64,000 nucleotides of DNA from Azadirachta indica. Lineage: Eukaryota; Streptophyta; Magnoliopsida; Sapindales; Meliaceae. Numbering within the stretch: position 1 is the stretch's first letter; each line of letters opens with the position of its first letter. The notes under the pieces are model-generated. The model made no database searches. It was not told where the DNA came from and saw nothing but the letters and a program-made list of their open reading frames with translations. Of the stretch, positions 12,252 through 22,287 are shown in pieces. The position numbers and the translations under genes were made by a program. The stretch is taken from assembly GCA_022749755.1 (NCBI GenBank), contig CM040450.1, forward strand, positions 2,780,913 to 2,844,912. The letters are read 5' to 3'.

Positions 12252-14795
12252 GGACTCCTCCCCCACGTCTCTATCTTCTGCGAATACACGAGTTATCCTT
12301 TCCTTTTCCTCACTAGAGATGGAAATCTTCTATCTCCTTTGAACTCTTTATTTTTCTTTTGTTTTTTGTTTTCCTTTTAATACTAAAGACAAATTTCTAC
12401 TTAAATGTAAATTTATGTCATGTATTTTTATCTAATAAATTATATTTACTTAATAATAATTTATCTTTATTGAAATTTAAATCTGTAATTATTTTAAAGA
12501 TTTTTTATTAGTTATCTTATTGTGTTAGATCTCTCTTTTATATTAGTAAATTTAAATAGATACATAGTCAGATTTGGTTAACTTATATTTTAAATTTGAG
12601 AGTTTTACTATTACAATAAATATGTGATAAGAAATTTGTTACAATATTAAATACAAAATTAAATTAAAGGAAAGGAGAGTAAAAAATTGGAACTGTTAAA
12701 AATTTACATCAGAGTTAAAATTTATTTGATTGCTTGCTGTAATTCATGTTTGTTTATACGAGAGTAAATTTGCAAGTTATATTCTTCTTCGTATGTAACG
12801 AATGAATGTGGTGTTTGATTTTTTAAAAAAAAAAAAAAAGAAAAAAAGAAAGTTATTTGGTGTTGAGGTGGGCCTCGATAAATGTATCGTAATAATGTAC
12901 GTTCAGTCGTTCGCATTTACTAATGCACAGACACGTTATCTATTAAAAAGGCCAACATCCTTGAACGTCAGACTATTGGTGTCTGCAGTGGGCCTCGATA
13001 AATGTATCCTAATAATTTACACAATTTTGGACATTTGCTAATGCACATACACGTTTTCCATGTATTGACAGATGTCATTGAACACCTCATCCACGTGTGA
13101 ACTCCTTATTGGATAATCAGATTATAATCTTATCTGAAAATACCTTATCCTCGGGTACGTTAGCGTCACTTACTCGTGCACCAAAGGGGAACGACAGGGA
13201 GCCCCACACCCACTGGGCTTCAAGGTATCTGTCACGCATAAATCCAAAATAAAAACAATTAATATTTATAAATAAAACTGTCTGACGATAGAAAGCACCA
13301 TCAATCCACCAGTATTTTGATAATTTTGCAGAAAAAATGAAAAAACTTACGACAATCTCTATCGCCTTACCCAAATCGTTGCGCCGCGAAGTCGATGCTT
13401 AGGGCCTCTAATATTTTTGTATATTATAAATATATTGTTATTATATTAAAAAAATAGTTCAAATTATATAAAAAAAATTAAATTAAATTAAATTAAATAC
13501 GTAGCAAAATTTTTAAGAGAGGAAAGTAATAAAAATAAGAACAAATTATTTAAGTTTTAATTTATTTTCTATGTTGACATTAATAAATATTTTAGGATTA
13601 ATTTTTTATTTTTATAAATTAAAATAGGAAATATTTAATATTATATTTAAGATAATATTATTTTTAAAATTAAAAAATTTTCAGAAACAACTATTTCCCC
13701 TCTTTTTAATAAACTGAAATGATTTTGAAAAATAATTTACCAATCTTTTCCCCGTAATCATCGTCGGAGCCTTCTAACCCAAGACGAGGAAAAGACGTTG
13801 CGATTTGGAGCCAAAAAGGCATCACGGGAAACAAATCAATTTGCCCTTTGTTAGAAGTTAAATTTCATAAATTTCCTATACTTCTAACATTACGAAAAGA
13901 TAATAATACGAGGATAATTTTTGTTTTGCCTTTTTCATATGTTAACAATTTTTATTCCATTTTTAAGTTTATTGTAAGTGCTATTAATAAAATATAAATG
14001 TCTCCCTCAAAAGCTGAAAGTACAATTTATTGTTCCAAATTAATAAAAAAATTTTTTTTTTTTCATTTTTAGTGTAATCCTTCTTTTTCTTTCTTGGTCT
14101 CTTTCTATTATTTTTTTCTTCTTTCTTTTCCTTTCTCTCTATTTATTCCATTTCTTCTTCGTCTCCTCTTTATTCTTTTTCTTCTTCTTCTCTCTCTATT
14201 TGTTTTTCTCCTCTCTCGTTTCCTTTCCTTTTTTTTCCTCTCTTTGAGGTAATTATATCATTTCACAAATATAAATATTATAAAAAATAATATATTCTTT
14301 TTGCCAGTCAATTTAGGTCAACAGTTAAATATAACAATGAGATAGAAGTAGTAATTTCGATTTACGAATCGTGTTCCAATTCGGTCTCTATTCTTTTTCT
14401 TTTTTTATTCTTTTTGCCGATCAACTTAGGTTAACAGATAAATATAACGGTGAACAGAGGTCTCGTTTAATTTAAGCGAAAAAAATTTATAATTTTAAAT
14501 AGTCAAACTCAAGACCGTAATTTCATATAATTTTAACTATTAAACTATAATTATATTTTTGTTTTAATTATAAATATATTATTTATTTATTTATTTATTT
14601 TAATTTTTTTATATTATAATATTAAATTATTTTAAATAGAATTATTGTAAATCATGAATGCTAAATTATTACAAATAATTAAAATAAAATTATTTAATAA
14701 AAAATAATTTTAAATTAAAAAATTACTAAAATAAAAATTAAAAAATTATAATTATAATATAATACATTTATTTATTTTCATTTTTTTACAATAAT
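12252..14795. repeat. Duplicated non-coding block, copy 1
   Basis: Matches 15347-17050 in the same orientation through several distinctive stretches: the TCTTCTGCGAATRCACGAGT segment (12275 versus 15370), the GTGGGCCTCGATAAATGTATC segment (12869 and 12990 versus 16061), the CCACGTGTGAAC segment (13091 versus 16166), the pyrimidine-rich TTTCTTGGTCTCTTTCTAT stretch (14087 versus 16230) and the AACCGTAATTTCATATAATT-like stretch (about 14514 versus 16753). This copy has an internal tandem duplication of about 120 bp (12862-13100) and keeps about 940 bp (13141-14083) that copy 2 lacks. Confidence 0.75.
13141..14083. other. Segment unique to copy 1 of the duplicated block
   Basis: Contains two GC-richer patches (13141-13240 and 13745-13850) in AT-rich DNA, and a minus-strand open frame at 13374-13117 that resembles nothing I know. 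It is absent from copy 2, where its flanks are joined directly. Confidence 0.5.
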
Positions 14796-15346
14796 TTAAT
14801 AAATAAATAGATTTATAATATATTATAAATATAATATATTAATAAATATCCTATTCTAATGTGTTATAAACTAATATTATTATTTATTTTATAAATTATT
14901 TTAAATAAAAATATTACAATTTATCAAATTTTATAAGTTTAATAGATATTTTTGTGAAATACCTATGATTGTATGGAAGTATAATTATCACTTTTTAATA
15001 CTTAAGACTTTAATAATTTTTAAAATTATTAAAATTAATCAATCTAATAAATTAAATATTGAGGAAATTAAATTATTTATTTATATAATTAATATATATG
15101 CAAGATATAATACCAACAGTTAAAAAGATATAAATATAATAATGTAAAATTAATTTAAAAATTTTATAATACACTTATTTTCTTAATTATAAAGTTGATA
15201 TTCTTGTTCTAATTTTTAAATTGTTTGACCTCAATTTTCTATCTTACATCGAATTATTCTAACAAGATAAATGACGGCAAAAAAAAATACAGAAAATTTC
15301 TTTTTAATAATTAATGAAGCGCGATTAATCTCTCCTCTTCTTTATC

Positions 15347-17050
15347 AGACTCTTCCCCCGCGTCTCCATCTTCTGCGAATGCACGAGTCATCCTTTCCCT
15401 TTCCTCACTGGAGATGGAAGTCTTCTCCATCTCCTGTGAACTCTTTTTATTTTTCTTTTGTTTTTTGTTTTCTTTTTTAATACAAAAGATAAATTTTTAC
15501 TTAAATGCAGATTTATGTGATGTAATTTTATTTAATAGATTATATTTATTTAATAATAATTTATTTTCACTGATATTTAAATCTATGATTATTTTAAAAA
15601 TTTTTAATTATTTATTTTATTATGTTCGTTTTTTATTTTATATTTATATATTTGAATAATTATATAATTAAATTTAATAAATTTATATTTGAAATATGAG
15701 AGTTTTACTATTATAACAAAAATGTTATAAAAAATTTATTACAGTAACAACTATTAAAATCAAATAAAAAAAAGAGAGTAAAAATTGAAACGGTTGAAAA
15801 TTTAGCACAAAAGCTCTAACTTCATTTCTATTTTTTATAACTTTAAATTTATTTTTTTTTTGAATTATCAAAAAATATCGACTAGAAAAATGTTATTATA
15901 TTTGCTTTTCGTTTCACATTAGAGTTAAAATTTATTTGATTGTTTGCTGTAATTTATGTTTGTTTGTATGAGTGTAAATTTGCAAGTTATATTCTTCTTC
16001 GTATGGAACGAATGAATGTTATGTTTGATTTAAAAAAAATAAAAACTTATTTGGTGTTGCAGTGGGCCTCGATAAATGTATCCTAATAATATAAACAATT
16101 TTGGACATATGCATGACGCACATACACGTTTTCCATGTGTTGATAAATATCATTGAATACCGCATCCACGTGTGAACCCCTTATTGGACAACCAGATTTT
16201 AACCTTATCTGAAAATACCTTCTTTTTCTTTCTTGGTCTCTTTCTATTTGTTTTTTTTTCCTTCTTTCGTTTCCTTTTTCTCTATCTACTCCATTTCTTC
16301 TTCGTCTTCTCTCTTTATTTTTTTATTTTTTCTTCTTCTCTCCCCATCTTTTTTTTTGTCTTCTTCTCCACTTTCTATTCCTTTTCTGTTTTCTTTTTTT
16401 CCTCTTTTGAGGTAATTATATCATTTCATAAATATAAATATCATAAAAGATAATATATTCTTTTTACCAATCAACTTAAACCAGCAGTTACATATAACGG
16501 TGAGATAAGGGTGATAATTCAGATTTATGGATCGTGTTAGATTGTATTATGTACTAAATAGTTAATTGTGTCAGAAATCTATTTATTAATTGAGCTCTAT
16601 TTTTTTTTTCTCCTCTTTTCCTCTGTCTAATCCTTTTCTTTTTTTATTCTTTTTGCCAATCAACTTAGGTCAGTAATTAAATATATCGGTGGGATAGGGT
16701 CTCGCTTAATTTAAGTGAAAAAATTTTGTAATTCTAAAAAGTCAAATTTAAAACCGTAATTTCATATAATTTTAACTATTGAACTGCAATCATATTTTTA
16801 CTTTAGTTATAAATACATTATTTATTTATGTATTTTAATTTTTTCTTTTATATTATAATGTTAAATTATTTTAAATAGAATTATTTTAAATTATGAATGC
16901 TAAATTATTACAAGTAATTAAAATAAAATTATTTAATAAAAATAATTTCAAATTAAAAAATTACTAAAATAAAAATTAAGAAATTGTAATTATAATATAA
17001 TACATTTATTTCTTTTCAGTTTTTTTTTTTTATTTTTTACAATAAAATCA
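15347..17050. repeat. Duplicated non-coding block, copy 2
   Basis: Second copy of 12252-14795. At about 16217 the sequence passes straight from the CTGAAAATACCTT stretch to the CTTTTTCTTTCTTGG stretch, which in copy 1 are about 940 bp apart. Relative to copy 1 it also carries roughly 100 bp extra around 15800-15920. The pyrimidine-rich part (16216-16400) creates Phe/Ser-rich open frames that are not genes. Confidence 0.75.
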
Positions 17051-18125
17051 ATTAAGAAAATAAAAAAAAAATAAATTTCTTGTAAAAACTATTTATAAAC
17101 ATGAAATTTTGTATTATGGATAAGATTTTCTTGTAAATTTTTATAATCTAAAAATATATTATTTAATTTATTCTTAAAAATAAAAATAATTATAATCTTA
17201 ATACAAAGTAGTTCTTCATTGTTATTTTTTTGTATTATTTTTATAAAAAATTTTAAATAAATTTTTTCTTTCTATTTTTTTTTTCATTTTTATTTACTTT
17301 TTAGTAGATAATTTTATTCTCATTATTATTTTTAAGTTTTTGAAATCATTATTTATTTAATCATCCATCTAATGTATATAGTATATAACATGATGTATGT
17401 ACATTGTATTGAATATAATTAATGTAACTAATGGAACATTCTTATTTAACTATCAACAATGAATTGACTATAATTTTTAAAGTCAAAGTGTGACAATATT
17501 TAATTTTTATAATGTATTAAGTAGTTATTAATTTTTATACTATTATTAATGTAATAATTATGTTTAACAAGTCAAGTATCATATAAATTATTAAAATTAC
17601 ATATATATAAAGCAATATGGGTTAACTAATTATATTGATACAATTTCAGTTAGAAAATTAAATAAATATTAGCAATTAAATTTTAAAAAGTTTAAAAAAT
17701 TACATACTTATCAAGTGGTATGTCACCTCTATTATCAAAATTATAAATGATAAAGGATATAATGCTACATACTAGACTTAAATTATGATATTTATGTAAA
17801 TATCTTAATTATGATATAATAACTTAATTTACAATTATATATCGAAATTTTATTAAAATGACATATTGAAACTTTATTAAAATTATTGTCAAATAATATA
17901 TTACAAGAATTTATAAATGATCTATTATGATTAAGTTAAAATATCTTAATTTTAAGTTAAAGATATATCAAATTTAACTTAAATAATCTTAATTTTTTTG
18001 TACTTACAATTTATAAGTAACTAATTGTAATATTAAATTTAAAATAAATATTTTAAAAACTATTAAAATAACTTAGTAAAGAAGAACAAAAATATTTTGT
18101 AATATATAAATAATACACTCACAAA
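17051..18125. other. AT-rich intergenic DNA
   Basis: Strongly AT-rich and low in complexity. I see no gene, terminal repeats or recognisable element. Confidence 0.5.
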
Positions 18126-18127
18126 TT

Positions 18128-18245
18128 ATACTAAATTGTAGTTGTAGTTAGTGGTAAAAGTTTCACTAAATTGATTAGAGAGTCCTAGGTTCAAATCCAA
18201 GCAAGCAAAATTTTTTATATTGAACAGTTAAATTATTCAAGTTAA
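18128..18245 (+). mobile_element. Probable tRNA-derived SINE remnant
   Basis: An A-box-like TAGTTAGTGGTAAAAG (about 18147) is followed about 30 nt later by a perfect B-box-like GGTTCAAATCC (about 18189), the layout of an internal RNA polymerase III promoter in plant SINEs. The flanks cannot fold as a tRNA. No poly-A or T tail or target duplication was identified. Confidence 0.4.
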
Positions 18246-18246
18246 A

Positions 18247-18345
18247 CCTGTTTAACCCGACATGATTACTATTTAAATAGTATTGAAGGGAATGGCTCTA
18301 TTTAAGCCTGTTTAACTCGACATGATTACTATTTAAATACTAATT
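18247..18345. repeat. Direct repeat with TTTAACCCGACATGATTAC motif
   Basis: The 33-nt unit beginning CCTGTTTAACCCGACATG at 18247 recurs at 18307 with one C-to-T change. Together with 19695-19790 (GGGTTAAACCCGAACAC ... CACCGCTA) it has the look of a hAT-like non-autonomous element, split by the mini LTR element at 18443-19576. Confidence 0.45.
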
Positions 18346-18442
18346 GATAGCTTGACTATTCTCTCTAGCCGAGCCAGAAAAAAAGAGAAAATAGATTAGA
18401 TATAACAGAGTTGAAAAAAAAATAGATTAGATATAACAGAGA

Positions 18443-19576
18443 TGGGCGTTATGGAGTGGAGCGGTATGCAGGGTAGGATCTCGATGGTTTACCAATTGAG
18501 CTGGCGAAAAATTTGAAGGCCGAGTGCACGAGGACGTGCACGATTTTCGGTGGTGGAGAATGTCACGGCACGAAAGATCGCATGTTGGCTGGGTGTGCTG
18601 GGGTGTGACAACTCAAATACATTGATGTTTCATGTTGCAAAGTCGGCTTCAGTCTCAAGGGCTATTATGTAGAGGGGACTTAGACCACCCCTGCCCGAAC
18701 TGGTCGGGGACTGAAGCCGTCCTTCTGATGAGGCCAAGGTAGGCCGAAACCAGTTAAATATGCGACGGGATAACAAGGTTTACCCTCGACATGGGGGTCT
18801 ACGAGGGTGCCGCACGTGCCTTTCCGCTGGGCGGGTGACAGATGGTATCAGAGCAGGAACGAGAATTTCCGCAAAATTTCGCTACATTCCTGACTCCTGT
18901 GGGAATCCACCGAAACGGCCGAGAATATTAGCCCGTAAGGTTGGGCAAGGGAAAATGGGGTGTCTATTGTGTGACCCTTCGCCACGCAGCCCCGAATGTG
19001 TGCGTGCTCGCACTATGTTGTGTCCTGCGGTATAGGGATCTTCCTGGGGGAAGATGAGCATAGTCGTTTGAAAGGCAACCGCATAGCGCCTCACCTACGC
19101 CAAGCACTGCTACCACCGTACGTCAAGGTTGGCGTGCCCGCAAGACATGGTGTTATCGTGTTCTCTTTATGGGAGTCTCCTTAGCCCGGGGGAGATGGGC
19201 GTTATGGAGTGGAGCGGTATGCAGGGTAGGACCTCGATGGTCTACCAATTGAGCTGGCGAAAAATTTGAAAATGGCCGCGTGCACGAGGACGTGCACGAT
19301 TTTCGGTGGTGGAGAATGTCACGGCACAAAAGATCGCATGTTGGTTGGGTGTGCTGGGGTGTGACAACTCAAGCACATTGATGTTTCATGGTGTAAAGTC
19401 GGCTTCAGTCTCAAGGGCTATTATGTAGAGGGGACTTAGACCACCCCTGCCTGAACTGGTCGGGAACTGAAGCCGTCCTCCTGATGAGGCCAAGGTAGGC
19501 CAAAACTAGTTAAATATGCGACGGGATAACAAGATTTACCCTGGACATGGGGGTCTACGAGGGTGCCGCACGTGCC
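18443..19576 (+). mobile_element. Mini LTR retrotransposon (TRIM type)
   Basis: Two near-identical direct repeats bound a short internal region: LTR1 18443-18840 and LTR2 19196-19576 (about 17 substitutions and one 3-nt indel by eye). Two nt after LTR1 stands TGGTATCAGAGC (18843-18854), the classic plant primer-binding site for initiator tRNA-Met. Just before LTR2 is the purine tract GGGGGAGA. LTR1 begins TG and ends CA. LTR2 lacks the final 20 nt of LTR1 and stops at CGTGCC. The internal part is only about 355 bp, so it encodes no gag or pol; the open frames across 18760-19184 are chance. TAACAGAG flanks both sides (18434-18441 and 19577-19584). Mobilisation would need enzymes from elsewhere (known of TRIMs). 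It is far more GC-rich than the surrounding DNA. Confidence 0.85.
18843..18854 (+). other. Primer-binding site of the TRIM element
   Basis: TGGTATCAGAGC is complementary to the 3' end of plant initiator methionine tRNA and sits 2 nt downstream of LTR1. Confidence 0.85.
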
Positions 19577-19589
19577 TAACAGAGTTGAA

Positions 19590-21480
19590 AAAAAAAAAAG
19601 TAAAAAGGAATAAACATTGGAGCCTCTTTCTCAGTTAAGAAGAGTCATGGAAAAAACAGGTTCAAACTCACGATCAATGTAATTGTGTCATAAATGAGAG
19701 TTGGCGGGTTAAACCCGAACACAAAATACAAATCCGTAAAATTCGTGTTGAATTTGCGTGCCCAATTTTGTCACCGCTAGGACTTAATAGATTGAAAGTA
19801 GTTGAATACTTATAATAAATTTGAAGGTAGATGGAAGATTGTCAATATATGAGGAGGAAAAAATAAAGATTACTTATAATATAATAATACTCAAATAAGT
19901 TCTAATATAATTCTCCTAATCTACTAACTCATATTATTTTTATTTTATTTAAAGAATTAATAATAATTAATATGTCCAATGAGACAGTGTTATCTAAAAT
20001 TTTATCTAAAAATAAAATAAAATTTTTATTTAAAATAAAAAAAAAATAAACATATAGAATAAGATTAGTCACAATTAATCTAAAAAGCATTATTATTTTT
20101 ATTTCAAAAATTAATATTTTAAAAAATATTTAATTTAGATTCGTTATCAAAGTATATTAAATAATTTGATCTATATTAATTTAAGTTTTGTTTCAATCTA
20201 CCAATAATATAGCAATATACGGAAGTTTCTATACAAACTATTGAATATTTATTGATATAATATTATTATACATATTTATCATATTTTTCTTTTTTTAATT
20301 TAAAAATCCCTGTTATATAATTATCATATTTCTCTTTTTTTTATGTTATGAATATTGTTTTAGGTATAGAGTTCAAACTGTACAAATACAAATATTTTTT
20401 TAATGTGTAAAGTCAAACTATGATCAGAATCAGGTCGACAGTCTATGAGGATCCCCAACCCAAATCTACAATACCCTCAACCTATCTGCAAATCAATCGG
20501 GTCCCATGGTGAGGATTAGGGTCCTAAATGTGTTCCCGTCTCGTTGGTAACTCTAATTAGTAATTTATTAGGGATTGAAATATCAAATTTATAATTATTT
20601 TATTATTTAAAAAAAAATAATTATTTAAATTAAAATATTAAAATAAATTTAAAAAAACTGATATGTTAAAATATTTTTAATTTTTTTTTACCTTTTTTGT
20701 AATAATTTATAGCACAGGGTGTTTACCATGTTTGATGTTATTAAAAAATATTTATTACATTAAATTATTTTTGTATTATTTTTTTATTAATGATTTAAAT
20801 AGTTTAACTTACGTGTGAAAGATACTGTTGTCCATCATTTATCGCCTTTAACCATTAATTATCCTCTATTTGGATTATCGTGAATATCATTAAAATTTTT
20901 ATTAAATGATCTATATAATAGTATTATTGTCATTACTGTTTAAGCAATCGTTCGTCAAAATTTAGCTTTAAATTTGTGATAAATAATTATTTAAATAGTA
21001 ATTGTGATAACAAAATTATATAGGATATTTAATAAAAGGTTTAATAATATTTATGATGACTCAGACGAATAACGTTAGACAACGATTAATAGTAGTGAGC
21101 GATTGTTAGATAACGATTGATAGTAGTGGGCTGTTGTCGGTGACTGTCAAGTGCCAGTTAAATGTTAGAGATTTTAAAAAAATTATTATTATTCAAGATT
21201 ATAGATTTTAAAGGACTATTAGTATTTTTTGAAAAATTTAAAAATAAAAGAATACATACCAGATTGTTCAAGTCAAGTCTAGTCTGTATAGAGTCCAGTA
21301 CATGTAAAATCTTTCCAAACATAGTCCAAAATCCCTTTTATTAATACAGACTAAACCCGGCAGCCAAACATATAATTGTATTGTAATGTTATTTAGATTC
21401 AAGTGATTGTGGTCTTTAAAGGTATGATTATCTAATAGAAATTGCATTATAAACATGGTTAGCTGAAATTCTCATTTCTC
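19590..21480. other. AT-rich intergenic DNA with old repeat traces
   Basis: 19695-19790 carries the hAT-like end described with the repeat at 18247. 20430-20560 is a GC-richer patch (GGATCCCCAACCC ... CCCGTCTCGTTGG) of the kind seen at ends of degenerate plant transposons. The rest is AT-rich with no gene recognised. Confidence 0.45.
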
Positions 21481-21493
21481 GTTTGTTCAACAG

Positions 21494-22060
21494 ATCGAAA
21501 TTCAACATGCCTTGAAACCGGATCCATACACTTTGGTTCAGATGGGGAAAAGTATGTAAACAATGTTCAAAGACTTATCCACTCCAGTACTTCGGGACGT
21601 GTTGCTGCTTTTATATCTGAAGCTATACAAGTAATTATATATTAATTTTCATCTCCCTTCAAATAACTTACATTTACTAGAATCAAAGATAAGAAAATAT
21701 AGTAACATGTTCTCACCGGAGATTGTTTTTTTTTTTTTTCTTTCTTTTTCACCTATGACAGGAAGTTGGCGGTGTTATAGAGCCTCCCGTTGTCGCTTGT
21801 CGTTTATGAAACTATATATTGGGAAAGCATGCAGGAAGCCTTTGTATTGCTGATGAGGTTTTGGCTGGGTTTGGTCAGAAGACGGGGAGCCTTTTGTGGG
21901 GATTCGAAAACCATGGAGTCGAATTTGTCATGCATCGCCAAAAGAAAACACCGGCGAAGGATGAAATTCTACATATAATGGAGCAGATGAAAGGTTTGAT
22001 TTCTTATTCCACTATGCAAGTAACAAACCTCTTGTTATTATGGGAATGTTTTCAGAATCA
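21494..22060 (+). pseudogene. Relic C: rearranged aminotransferase remnant
   Basis: Three exon traces of an AGT3-like copy closest to genes D and E. 21494-21630 is exon 4 with a 7-nt deletion in the PYRGxFGS region (frameshift). 21762-21993 begins as exon 5 (LCIADEVLAGFGQ visible), but near 21915-21921 it runs directly into exon 7 sequence (RQKKTPAKDEILHIMEQMK visible), so the end of exon 5, the Schiff-base Lys, all of exon 6 and the start of exon 7 are gone. 22035-22060 is a scrap of exon 8 joined to intron sequence. Exons 1-3 and 9 are absent. It ends about 230 nt before the start of pseudogene D, so it probably represents the neighbouring tandem copy after repeated deletions. Confidence 0.85.
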
Positions 22061-22086
22061 CGTTTCCATACCTTTTCGGTTTGAAG

Positions 22087-22155
22087 TAGACCCAACCGAG
22101 CCCCAGCCCAAACTCCAACCCAAACCCAAACCCAAACCCCAACCCACGGTTGGGT
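22087..22155. repeat. CCCAAA-rich tract bounded by a short inverted repeat
   Basis: Runs of AACCCAAACCC from about 22108 to 22146, with CCCAACCG at about 22090 and its complement CGGTTGGG at about 22147. It lies between relic C and the 5' UTR of D. Confidence 0.6.
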
Positions 22156-22203
22156 TCCAAAACCGAGCCTATCCCCAACGCTAACTCGTGCATTTTCAGA
22201 ATA

Positions 22204-22275
22204 TTTACTCGCAAGTCATTACTAGCCCTCACGAGTACCGTGAAATCTTTGCTCGCAAGTTATTACGCCTCGCAA
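22204..22275. repeat. Short tandem duplication upstream of D
   Basis: ACTCGCAAGTCATTACTA (about 22207) recurs as GCTCGCAAGTTATTACGC (about 22250), a tandem duplication of about 43 nt in the region aligning with the 5' UTR of gene E, which has a single unit. Confidence 0.6.
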
Positions 22276-22287
22276 ATAGCGCAAAAA

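Noticed and set aside
16172..16453. Phe/Ser-rich plus-strand frames
   Set aside because: Pure product of a pyrimidine-rich tract, also present in the non-coding copy at 14087.
18147..18200. Possible tRNA gene
   Set aside because: A- and B-box-like motifs are present, but the flanks cannot form acceptor and anticodon stems; a SINE is more likely.
18760..19184. Overlapping open frames on both strands in the GC-rich stretch
   Set aside because: They cross LTR1, the primer site and the non-coding interior of the TRIM element. Frames are long there only because stop codons are rare in GC-rich DNA.
22108..22146. Possible interstitial telomere repeat
   Set aside because: The units are CCCAAA/CCCCAA, not the plant CCCTAAA; better seen as local simple repeat.
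21819..22184. 121-residue frame with aminotransferase-like start
   Set aside because: It runs from the fused exons 5/7 of relic C through intron into a CCCAAA repeat; part of the relic, not a gene.
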